Origin: Hyphomicrobiales bacterium
Lineage (GTDB): Bacteria; Pseudomonadota; Alphaproteobacteria; Rhizobiales; Kaistiaceae
DNA: 5,652 bases
Reading direction: 5' to 3'
Assembly: GCA_017305815.1 (NCBI GenBank)
Contig: JAFKJZ010000417.1
Location: 1-5,652 of the forward strand
In this document: positions 1 to 5,195 of the stretch, one piece after another
How the letters are laid out: every line of letters starts with the position of its first letter
Position numbering within the stretch: position 1 is the stretch's first letter
Position numbers and translations under genes: made by a program
Notes under the pieces: model-generated
What the model was told of the DNA's origin: nothing
Seen by the model: the letters and a program-made list of their open reading frames with translations, nothing else
The model's database searches: none

Positions 1-671
1 ACCCAGTCATAGGCCGCGGTGAGCGGCATCTCGACTTCGGTGATGATGCCGTTGGTGCCGTAGGCGTGCATCACCTTGTGCAGTTCCCAGCCGGTCAGCT
101 CGAGGATGCGCGGCTCGGCCTCCATGGTGACGACGCGCAGACGCAGCACGTTGCCGATGTCGCGCAGGCCGCCCCAGCGGATCGAGCCGACGCCACCGGA
201 GCCGCCGGCGATGAAGCCGCCGATCGTCGCCGTCTTGGCGGTGGAGGGATGCAGGCGCAGTTCCTGGCCGGAATGGGCCTTCGTCTCGGCATCGAGCTGG
301 GCGATCACGGCGCCGGGCTCGGCGATGACGCGGCCGGGGAAGATCGCCTTGACCTTGTTCATTTCGGCGAGATTGAGGATCAGGCCGCCGGAGAGCGGCA
401 TCGCCTGGCCGTAATTGCCGGTGCCGGTGCCGCGCGGCGTGACGGGCACCTCATGCTGGAAGGCGGCCTTCAGGATGCGGATCACCTCCGCCTCGTCCTT
501 CGGCGTCGCCACCAGGTCGGCGGTGATGTGATCGAGCTGCGCCTTCAGAACGGGCGAATACCAGAAGAAGTCACGGCTCTTCTGCTTCACCAGCGCCGGA
601 TTCTCCTCGAGCGCGATGCCGTCCAAGTCGGCCTTCAGCGCGGCGAGGTCGTTTCTGAATTGGTGAGCCAT
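1..671 (-). CDS. FAD-binding oxidoreductase, GlcD-like (VAO/PCMH family), N-terminal part
   Basis: The reading frame starts with ATG at 671 and stays open to the left edge, giving 223 codons; the C-terminal half lies outside the window (relatives are about 450-500 residues). Residues about 45-225 form the FAD-binding PCMH-type domain. The flavin pyrophosphate loop is visible at 80-88 (RGTGTGNYG), followed by PLSGGLILNL at 92-101. The second glycine-rich segment is GGFIAGGSGGVGSIRWG at 151-167, and YGTNGIITEVE at 204-214 is the typical end of the domain. Family members (GlcD, D-lactate dehydrogenase types) oxidise 2-hydroxy acids or related compounds with FAD; the substrate here is unknown. 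The start lies two bases after the amidohydrolase stop (TGA TC ATG), with a weak GGAAA ribosome site at 678-682, so it is the next gene of the same operon and probably acts on the same compound or its product. Family is sure; specificity is not. Confidence 0.5.
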   Translation of the reverse strand, partial: MAHQFRNDLAALKADLDGIALEENPALVKQKSRDFFWYSPVLKAQLDHITADLVATPKDEAEVIRILKAAFQHEVPVTPRGTGTGNYGQAMPLSGGLILNLAEMNKVKAIFPGRVIAEPGAVIAQLDAETKAHSGQELRLHPSTAKTATIGGFIAGGSGGVGSIRWGGLRDIGNVLRLRVVTMEAEPRILELTGWELHKVMHAYGTNGIITEVEMPLTAAYDW

Positions 672-673
672 GA

Positions 674-1987
674 TCAGTTTCCAAACAGGGAATCGAGTTC
701 GCGATAATCGGGCAAGGTCCGGTCGATCGCATTGCCATAGCGCAAAACGGTGCGATCGGATTGCGGCCGCGACAGGAATTCCGACCAGGTCCTGGCGCGG
801 AACAGCACCAGGTCGGCCGGATCGCCGGCGCGGATGCGGCCGACGTCGGGGCGGCGCAGGACCGCCGCCGGATTGGTGGTGACGACGCGGGCGGCGCCAT
901 CGAGCGGATGGTCGAGATGCAGGATGCGCACGGCCTCGCGGAACACCTCGACGGCGTCGAGGTCACCATAGGCGTAGAACGGATCGCGCGTGTTGTCCGA
1001 GGCGACGGCGACGCGGATGCCGCGCTCCTCCATCTCGTTCAGCAGCGTCACGCCGCGCCAGCGCGGCGTGCGGCCGGGGTGGCGATCCTGCAGGTAGAGA
1101 TTGCACATCGGCAGCGAGACGACGGCGAGGCCCGCCTCGGCGACGAGATCCAGCGTGCGGTCGGCTTCGTCCTCGTCCTGGCGGGCGAGCGAGCAACAAT
1201 GGCCGACCGTGACCTGGCCCTGATAGTCGGTGCGGATCGCGGCTTCCGCGATCGCCTTCAGCGAGCGGGCGTTCGGATCGGCGGTCTCGTCGACATGCAG
1301 GTCGATGTCGAAGCCATTCTCCGACGCCATGGCGAAGAGGTGGTCGAGCCCGGCCTCTAGCCCGGGGCTCATATAGGTGAAGCCGCCGAGCACGCCGCCA
1401 TAGGTCCGCAGCGTGTCGGTCAGGCGCGCCCGCACCGTCGCGTCGAGAAACAGGTCGATCGGCGACAGCGCCACGGCCTGCAGGTCGACGCGGCCGGCCC
1501 AGGCATCGCGCGCCTCGGCAAAGGCCGGCCACGAGGCCGGGAACTGCGGCGGCACGCAGTCGATATGGGTGCGGATCAGCCTGGTGCCATGGGCATAGGC
1601 GGAGCGGAGCGAGAACTCCATCCGCGCCCGCACATCGGCCGTGGTCCAGTTGGCGTCGCGGTCGGCATCGACGGCAGCTAGTGCGTCGGCGAAGCTGCCC
1701 GAGGGGTTTTCACGGCGGGCCCAGATATGCCCCTTGTCGAGATGCGTGTGCATGTCGACGAAACAGGGCCAGACCTGGCCCTTGTCCATGTCGACGACGG
1801 GCGCATCGATGACGCTGCCTGCCGGCTTGAGCGCCTCGATCTTGCCGCCGGCGACGACGATGTCGGCCCGCATCAGGCCCTCGCCGACGTCCTGTCCGTC
1901 GAACCCGTCGACCGTGACCGCCGGCAAGGTCGCGTTGGCGAGCACATAGCGATCCGCCTCCGGGATCGCGGCGAAGCCTTTCGCCAT
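674..1987 (-). CDS. CodA-like metal-dependent amidohydrolase (cytosine deaminase family)
   Basis: This 437-residue protein belongs to the amidohydrolase superfamily, close to cytosine deaminase (COG0402). An N-terminal beta-sandwich part (about 10-75) leads into the TIM barrel. The metal site is complete: HTH at 80-82, HVDE at 231-234, GH at 262-263 and the catalytic Asp331 in ASDNTRDP. The spacing nearly matches E. coli CodA as I recall it (His61/63, His214, Glu217, His246, Asp313). CNLYLQDR at 295-302 and RRPDVGRIRAGDPADLVLF at 378-396 are also typical. It should hydrolyse a C-N bond, probably a ring amine or cyclic amide, in the cytoplasm. However, the stretch aligned with CodA FPQEG reads LSPID (174-178), so the pyrimidine-contacting Gln156 is replaced by Pro176, and Asp314 becomes Asn332. 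Cytosine is therefore not a safe substrate call. ATG 1987 lies one base after the permease stop and has a GGGAG site seven bases upstream. Confidence 0.5.
   Translation of the reverse strand: MAKGFAAIPEADRYVLANATLPAVTVDGFDGQDVGEGLMRADIVVAGGKIEALKPAGSVIDAPVVDMDKGQVWPCFVDMHTHLDKGHIWARRENPSGSFADALAAVDADRDANWTTADVRARMEFSLRSAYAHGTRLIRTHIDCVPPQFPASWPAFAEARDAWAGRVDLQAVALSPIDLFLDATVRARLTDTLRTYGGVLGGFTYMSPGLEAGLDHLFAMASENGFDIDLHVDETADPNARSLKAIAEAAIRTDYQGQVTVGHCCSLARQDEDEADRTLDLVAEAGLAVVSLPMCNLYLQDRHPGRTPRWRGVTLLNEMEERGIRVAVASDNTRDPFYAYGDLDAVEVFREAVRILHLDHPLDGAARVVTTNPAAVLRRPDVGRIRAGDPADLVLFRARTWSEFLSRPQSDRTVLRYGNAIDRTLPDYRELDSLFGN
1049..1070. repeat. Perfect 9-bp inverted repeat inside the amidohydrolase gene
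   Basis: CACGCCGCG (1049-1057) and CGCGGCGTG (1062-1070) are perfect inverted copies around a four-base loop. In the mRNA they would form a very GC-rich hairpin at codons 306-313 (R-T-P-R-W-R-G-V). No U-run follows it on either strand. It may be a by-product of GC-rich arginine codons. Confidence 0.5.
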
Positions 1988-1988
1988 C

Positions 1989-2867
1989 TCAGTTCTCCCG
2001 TCGGATCGCGCTCTCGTGCCAGCGGCGCAGCAGCAGGTGCGAGATCAGGCTGGTGGCGCCATAGATCACGACACCGGTCGCGCACAGCAGGATGAGGGCG
2101 GCGAACAGGCGGGGGATGTTGAGGCGATACTGCGATTCAAGCAGGCGGAAGGCGAGGCCGGAACCGGCGCCGGCCGAGCCGGCCGCGAACTCCGCCACCA
2201 CGGCGGCGATCAGGGCGAGGCCGCCGGCGATCCGGAGGCCGGCGAGGAAATAGGGCAGCGCCGCCGGCAGCTTCAGGTGGATCATCGTCTGCCAGCGGCT
2301 GGCGCCGTAGAGCTCGAACAGGTTCAGCAGGTTGTGGTCGGTGCTCTTCAGGCCCTGCGTCGTGTTCGACAGGACCGGGAAGAAGGCGACGATCCAGGCG
2401 CAGATCAGCAGCGCCGCCTGCGTCGACGGCGCATAGATCAGGATCAGCGGCGCGATGGCGACGACCGGCGTCACCTGCAGGATGACCATGTAGGGCGACA
2501 GCGCCAGCTCGATCCATTTCGACTGGGTGAGCAGGATCGCGAGCGCCACGCCGCCGACCAGCGCGATCGCGAGCGCGGCGAAGGTGATCTTCAGCGTCAC
2601 CAGCAGCGCCATGCCGAGGATCGGCCAGTCATTGACGAGCGACTGCGCCACCAGGTTCGGGCCGGGCAGGATGTATTTCGGGATGTTGTAGGCGGCGACA
2701 TACCAGGCCCAGAGGCCGATCAGCATGGCGAGCATGACGAGCGGGATGAGCACGCGCAGGACGCGCTCGCTGACCGGCATCGCCGGCGCGGGAACGGGCG
2801 CGGCGTCCTGGTGCGCCGCCGGCGCGGCTGTCTCGCCCGCCGCGGGGCCGTGATCGATGCTGGTCAT
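1989..2867 (-). CDS. ABC transporter permease, NitT/TauT (SsuC/TauC-like) type
   Basis: This 292-residue inner-membrane protein forms the channel of the importer. A cytoplasmic Ala/Pro-rich tail (1-32) is followed by about six hydrophobic segments, near 37-59, 86-113, 121-145, 150-168, 205-227 and 255-279. The BPD_transp_1 (MetI-like) signature is clear: the EAA loop that docks on the ATPase runs from Glu185 (ELYGASRWQTMIHLKLPAAL, 185-204), with the conserved glycine at 188. The length is normal for the family. Its ATG overlaps the TGA of the ATPase gene (ATGA, 2864-2867), and I see no good ribosome site there, so translation is probably coupled to the ATPase. Only one permease gene is present, so the channel is presumably a homodimer, as usual in this family. 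Specificity rests with the binding protein, not with this subunit. Confidence 0.5.
   Translation of the reverse strand: MTSIDHGPAAGETAAPAAHQDAAPVPAPAMPVSERVLRVLIPLVMLAMLIGLWAWYVAAYNIPKYILPGPNLVAQSLVNDWPILGMALLVTLKITFAALAIALVGGVALAILLTQSKWIELALSPYMVILQVTPVVAIAPLILIYAPSTQAALLICAWIVAFFPVLSNTTQGLKSTDHNLLNLFELYGASRWQTMIHLKLPAALPYFLAGLRIAGGLALIAAVVAEFAAGSAGAGSGLAFRLLESQYRLNIPRLFAALILLCATGVVIYGATSLISHLLLRRWHESAIRREN
1995..1999 (-). promoter_or_regulatory. Ribosome binding site of the amidohydrolase gene
   Basis: GGGAG on the minus strand ends seven bases before ATG 1987. It lies inside the last codons of the permease gene and supports this start. Confidence 0.5.
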
Positions 2868-3715
2868 AGGTGGTCAGCCGCTCCGATAGCGGAAAGAAGG
2901 GATTCCGAAGCGCGGCGGCAATAGTCGCCATAGGCCTGCGAGGTGCGGAAGCCGATGCCGCGCGGATGCGGCGCATCGACCTCGATCTCGTCGATCACGC
3001 GGCCCGGACGGGCGGCCATGACGACGATCCGGCTCGACAGGTAAACAGATTCGAAAACCGAGTGGGTGACGAAGACGATGGTCCAGCCGAACTGTTCCCA
3101 GAGCCGCAGCAGGTCGTCATTGAGCTTCTGGCGGGTGATCTCGTCGAGCGCCGCGAAGGGCTCGTCCATCAGCAGGATGCGCGGCCGGGTCACCAGCGCG
3201 CGGGCGATGGAGACGCGCATCTTCATGCCGCCGGAAAGCTCGCGCGGATAGGAATCGGCGAACTTGTCGAGGCCGACCATCTCCAGCGCTTCCATGATGC
3301 GCGGCCGCGCCTCGGCCTGCGAGATGCCCTTCAGCCGCAGCGGCAGCCAGACATTCTTGAACACGGTCGCCCAGGGCATCAGCGTCGGCTCCTGGAACAC
3401 GAAGCCGATGTCGCCGCCCTTCTTGTCGCCGGGGACATGCGAGCCGTCGGGCCAGACGATGCTGCCGGAGGAAGGCTCGCCGAGCCCGGCCAGCATCCTG
3501 AGCGCGGTCGACTTGCCGCAGCCCGACGGACCGAGCAGGCTGATGAACTCGCCGGCGCGGATCGACAGCGACATGTCCTTCAGCGCGATGGTGCCGTTCG
3601 AGAACGTCTTCGAGACATGCTCGAGACGCACGATGGGCCGTCCGGACTCAGCGGAAGGCGGGCTGCTGGTTGCGAGAGACAAGTATTCCGTTTCCTCAAC
3701 TGCGTGGCCTGGCAT
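2864..3715 (-). CDS. ABC transporter ATP-binding protein, NitT/TauT (SsuB/TauB-like) type
   Basis: This 283-residue cytoplasmic ATPase powers the importer. All ABC motifs are intact: Walker A GPSGCGKST at 62-70, Q-loop Gln108 in FVFQEPTLMPW, signature LSGGM at 160-164, Walker B ILLMDEP at 180-186 with catalytic Glu185, D-loop around 188-191 (AALD), and the switch His218 in FVTHS. It has no C-terminal regulatory domain, as usual for this class. The start is uncertain. ATG 3715 has no convincing ribosome site and sits within a palindrome (3710-3719). A TTG at 3680-3682 (codon 12) is preceded by GAGGAA nine bases upstream and would give a 272-residue protein starting MSLATS; conserved sequence begins only near residue 27, so both starts fit. 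The gene ends in the 4-bp ATGA overlap with the permease. It is separated from the binding-protein gene by 106 bp with two strong hairpins. Confidence 0.5.
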   Translation of the reverse strand: MPGHAVEETEYLSLATSSPPSAESGRPIVRLEHVSKTFSNGTIALKDMSLSIRAGEFISLLGPSGCGKSTALRMLAGLGEPSSGSIVWPDGSHVPGDKKGGDIGFVFQEPTLMPWATVFKNVWLPLRLKGISQAEARPRIMEALEMVGLDKFADSYPRELSGGMKMRVSIARALVTRPRILLMDEPFAALDEITRQKLNDDLLRLWEQFGWTIVFVTHSVFESVYLSSRIVVMAARPGRVIDEIEVDAPHPRGIGFRTSQAYGDYCRRASESLLSAIGAADHL

Positions 3716-3763
3716 GCCACGATCCCGGCCCGGCCCTATCAGCCGCGGCCGGCAAGTGGAAAT

Positions 3764-3792
3764 GGCATTGCCGGGACGAGCCCGGCAATGCC
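3764..3792. repeat. Intercistronic palindrome, 12-bp arms (REP-like)
   Basis: GGCATTGCCGGG (3764-3775) and CCCGGCAATGCC (3781-3792) are perfect inverted copies around a five-base loop (ACGAG). The arms resemble CATTGCCGGG-type extragenic palindromes that I recall as recurring in Bradyrhizobium-like and Bosea-like genomes; this is from memory and was not searched. In the operon mRNA it forms a stem just downstream of the binding-protein gene. Confidence 0.5.
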
Positions 3793-3810
3793 GGGAGCCG
3801 CGCGGCTCCC
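3793..3810. repeat. Second intercistronic hairpin, perfect 18-bp palindrome
   Basis: GGGAGCCGCGCGGCTCCC reads the same on both strands and abuts the first palindrome with no spacer. TTTT follows on the plus strand (3811-3814), so in isolation it looks like a rightward terminator, but no rightward gene reads into it. For the leftward operon it is the first structure met, 11 bases after the stop codon of the binding-protein gene, and it lacks a U-run on that strand. Blocking 3' decay of the upstream message, or partial termination, is more likely than full termination. Confidence 0.5.
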
Positions 3811-3821
3811 TTTTCGCGATC

Positions 3822-4829
3822 TTACTTCTTCAGGTCCTTGCCGACGCCCTTGCATACGAACTTGGTGGTGTAGACCTTCGACAGGTCCAGACCGGCCTTG
3901 GTGACGCCCGCCTTGACCATCTTGTCGTAGAAATCATGCACGCGCGCATCGGTGATGCAGCCGATGCCCTTCTCCAGCGTGTCGCCGGAATCGACCAGGC
4001 CGTAATCCTTCATGGTCTGGACCGAATAGGCGATCTGCTCGTCCGTGATCTCCGGATTGTCCTTCTTGATCAGGGCGTTGGCGGCCGAGTTGTCGCCGTA
4101 GAGATAGTTGTACCAGCCCTCGATCGAGGCATCGACGAAGCGCTGGACGATATCCGGGTTCGCCTCGGCATATTCCTGCGTGGCTTCGATCAGCGTCGAA
4201 TAGGTGCTGAAGCCCTGATCGGCAAGCAGGAACAGCTTCGGCTTGAAATCGGCCTGCTTGGCGATCTCGAACGGCTCGGAGGTGATGTAGCCCTGCTGGG
4301 CCGAGTTCGGATCGGCCAGGAACGGCGCCGGATTGAAGGTGTAGGGCTTGAACTGCTCGTCGCGGAAGCCCGGGAAGGCCGACTTCATCCACTGGAAATA
4401 GGAGGCATAGCCGTCCTTCGACAGCAGCAGCGTGTCGAGCTTGGCGAGGTCCTCGAACTTCTCCACCTGCGGGTGGGCGATGATGACCTGCGGCTCCTTC
4501 TGGAAGATCGCCGCGACCTCGACCAGCGGAATGCCCTCGTCGGCGGCCGCGAAGGTCTCGACCAGGTTGCCGGCCATGTTGAAGTTGGTCTTGCCGGCCA
4601 GCATCAGCTGGCGGTTGGCCGCCTGCGGGCCGCCCTGCACGATCGTCACCTTGAGGCCGTGCTTCTCGTAGGTGCCGTCGGCGACGGCCTGGTAGAAGCC
4701 GCCATGCTCGGCCTGCGCCAGCCAGTTGGTGCCGAAGGAGACCTCGTCGAGCGCGAAGGCCTGGCCGGAAAAGGCCACTGCCGCCGCGCCGGCCGCCAAG
4801 CCGATGAACTTCGTCCGGATGGAAGTCAT
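3822..4829 (-). CDS. ABC transporter periplasmic substrate-binding protein, NMT1/THI5-like
   Basis: This 335-residue secreted protein captures the substrate for the importer. A Sec signal peptide is clear: basic start (Arg5, Lys7), hydrophobic core 8-22 and an AFA cleavage site, giving a mature protein from about Leu27. There is no lipobox cysteine. The mature N-terminus carries the NMT1/THI5-like signature TNWLAQAEHGGFYQA (34-48), then HGLKVTIVQGG (57-67) and TSEPFEIAKQADFKP (183-197). Proteins of this fold bind pyrimidine precursors (ThiY), riboflavin-like compounds, taurine and sulfonates, so the ligand is open. Cys291 and Cys326 are the only cysteines and may form a disulfide in the periplasm. 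The frame extends up to an ATG at 4982, but ATG 4829 is preferred because the signal peptide begins there and a good ribosome site precedes it. It is the first gene of the block, and 106 bp with two hairpins separate it from the ATPase. Confidence 0.5.
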   Translation of the reverse strand: MTSIRTKFIGLAAGAAAVAFSGQAFALDEVSFGTNWLAQAEHGGFYQAVADGTYEKHGLKVTIVQGGPQAANRQLMLAGKTNFNMAGNLVETFAAADEGIPLVEVAAIFQKEPQVIIAHPQVEKFEDLAKLDTLLLSKDGYASYFQWMKSAFPGFRDEQFKPYTFNPAPFLADPNSAQQGYITSEPFEIAKQADFKPKLFLLADQGFSTYSTLIEATQEYAEANPDIVQRFVDASIEGWYNYLYGDNSAANALIKKDNPEITDEQIAYSVQTMKDYGLVDSGDTLEKGIGCITDARVHDFYDKMVKAGVTKAGLDLSKVYTTKFVCKGVGKDLKK

Positions 4830-4834
4830 AAACA

Positions 4835-4838
4835 CTCC
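4835..4838 (-). promoter_or_regulatory. Ribosome binding site of the binding-protein gene
   Basis: GGAG on the minus strand, within GGCGGAG, lies five bases before ATG 4829. It decides the start in favour of 4829 over the in-frame upstream ATG at 4982. Confidence 0.5.
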
Positions 4839-4887
4839 GCCTTTCCTTGTCGCGACAGCCCCCGCGGTCGCCAAAACGCGTTTCTCC

Positions 4888-4909
4888 CGAACCGCATTGC
4901 CTCGGTTCG
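4888..4909 (-). other. Stem-loop in the putative leader of the transporter operon
   Basis: CGAACCG (4888-4894) and CGGTTCG (4903-4909) are perfect inverted copies with an eight-base loop. The structure would sit about 60-80 bases before the binding-protein start codon in the mRNA. A weaker pair, GCGAC/GTCGC (4852-4856 and 4867-4871), lies closer to the ribosome site. No known riboswitch pattern is recognisable, so a regulatory role is only possible. Confidence 0.5.
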
Positions 4910-5005
4910 CGGCCTCCCTGGCCTGAAATCGAGCTTCCCATTCGCAAGACATATGCCAAGGCGCCCTGCGAAGCGCCACCATCCGCCCGCCGCCTAGCCA
5001 TCCGC

Positions 5006-5017
5006 CCCGATTTCGGG
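5006..5017. promoter_or_regulatory. Candidate operator palindrome CCCGATTTCGGG
   Basis: Five-base arms CCCGA/TCGGG flank a two-base centre. If the candidate promoter at 5025-5053 is right, the leftward transcript would start near 5018, directly next to this site, which is where a repressor could act. The regulator is unknown. Confidence 0.5.
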
Positions 5018-5024
5018 AAGTGGC

Positions 5025-5053
5025 GCCATATTATGCGACGAACCCTGCTCAAG
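5025..5053 (-). promoter_or_regulatory. Candidate leftward promoter for the transporter operon
   Basis: On the minus strand CTTGAGC (5053-5047) resembles the alphaproteobacterial -35 element CTTGAC. Sixteen bases later TATGGC (5030-5025), within the AT-rich stretch CATAATATGG, is a poor -10 match. It would give a leader of about 190 nt. This is a weak prediction. Confidence 0.5.
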
Positions 5054-5081
5054 ATAGCGGCAGCGGCCAGGAAATTGAGCA
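5046..5081. repeat. 7-bp inverted repeat TGCTCAA / TTGAGCA
   Basis: The arms at 5046-5052 and 5075-5081 are perfect and lie 22 bases apart. Each contains an outward-facing TTGAGC, so the left arm coincides with the candidate -35 of the operon and the right arm would face the Rid gene. No good -10 follows the right arm. It may be a dyad operator; the evidence is only the symmetry. Confidence 0.5.
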
Positions 5082-5182
5082 TTCCCGGCAAAACGCGCCC
5101 GCTGACAGGCGCGCGGCGCGACCGCCCGGCCTTGCCAGTGCCGCCATCCGCCCCCTACCCTCCGGGATCTCATTCCAGCCCC

Positions 5183-5186
5183 GGAG
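5183..5186 (+). promoter_or_regulatory. Ribosome binding site of the Rid-family gene
   Basis: GGAG ends nine bases before the GTG at 5196. It supports GTG as the start codon; there is no ATG near the conserved N-terminus. Confidence 0.5.
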
Positions 5187-5195
5187 CTTCGCACG

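Larger units (their letters stand above)
4979..5153. repeat. Three direct copies of CCATCCGCCC
   Basis: The 10-base word occurs at 4979-4988, 4998-5007 and 5144-5153. The first two are 19 bp apart, start to start. The second and third copies extend to a 12-base match, GCCATCCGCCCC (4997-5008 and 5143-5154). They may be binding sites for a regulator, or chance in C-rich DNA. Confidence 0.5.
4830..5195. other. Divergent intergenic control region
   Basis: These 366 bases separate the start codons of the leftward operon and the rightward Rid gene, so both promoters should lie here. I see no convincing gene in it. It holds a stem-loop in the operon leader, a candidate leftward promoter, short palindromes at 5006-5017 and 5021-5028 (TGGCGCCA), a 7-bp inverted repeat and three copies of a 10-base word, listed separately. 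No clear promoter for the Rid gene was found. Confidence 0.5.

Noticed and set aside
66..707. Open plus-strand frame of 213 codons near the left edge
   Set aside because: It is the codon-for-codon antisense of the flavin oxidase frame, which shows clear FAD-binding motifs.
674..1987. Naming the amidohydrolase codA (cytosine deaminase)
   Set aside because: The metal site agrees, but the ring-contacting Gln and the residue after the catalytic Asp differ, so the symbol would overstate the evidence.
2016..2924. Open plus-strand frame of 302 codons opposite the permease
   Set aside because: Its Gln/Arg/Asp-rich translation resembles no protein family, and the minus strand here encodes a clear permease.
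3793..3814. Rho-independent terminator reading rightward (palindrome plus TTTT)
   Set aside because: The shape fits, but no rightward gene ends here; on the operon strand the U-run is missing. It is listed as an intercistronic hairpin instead.
2870..3904. Open plus-strand frame of 344 codons opposite the ATPase
   Set aside because: It is the antisense of a protein with all ABC motifs intact; no ribosome site or family match.
4830..4982. N-terminal extension of the binding protein from ATG 4982
   Set aside because: It would place 51 non-conserved residues before a standard Sec signal peptide, and the good ribosome site lies before ATG 4829.
3264..4997. Open plus-strand frame of 577 codons opposite the ATPase and binding-protein genes
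   Set aside because: It is antisense to two well-recognised genes, runs through the hairpin-bearing intercistronic gap, and its translation is a low-complexity Arg/Leu/Gly/Asp mix with no recognisable family. It is an effect of high GC.
4830..5195. TPP (THI box) riboswitch ahead of an NMT1/THI5-like binding protein
   Set aside because: I looked for the conserved CTGAGA core on the minus strand and did not find it, nor another riboswitch pattern I know.
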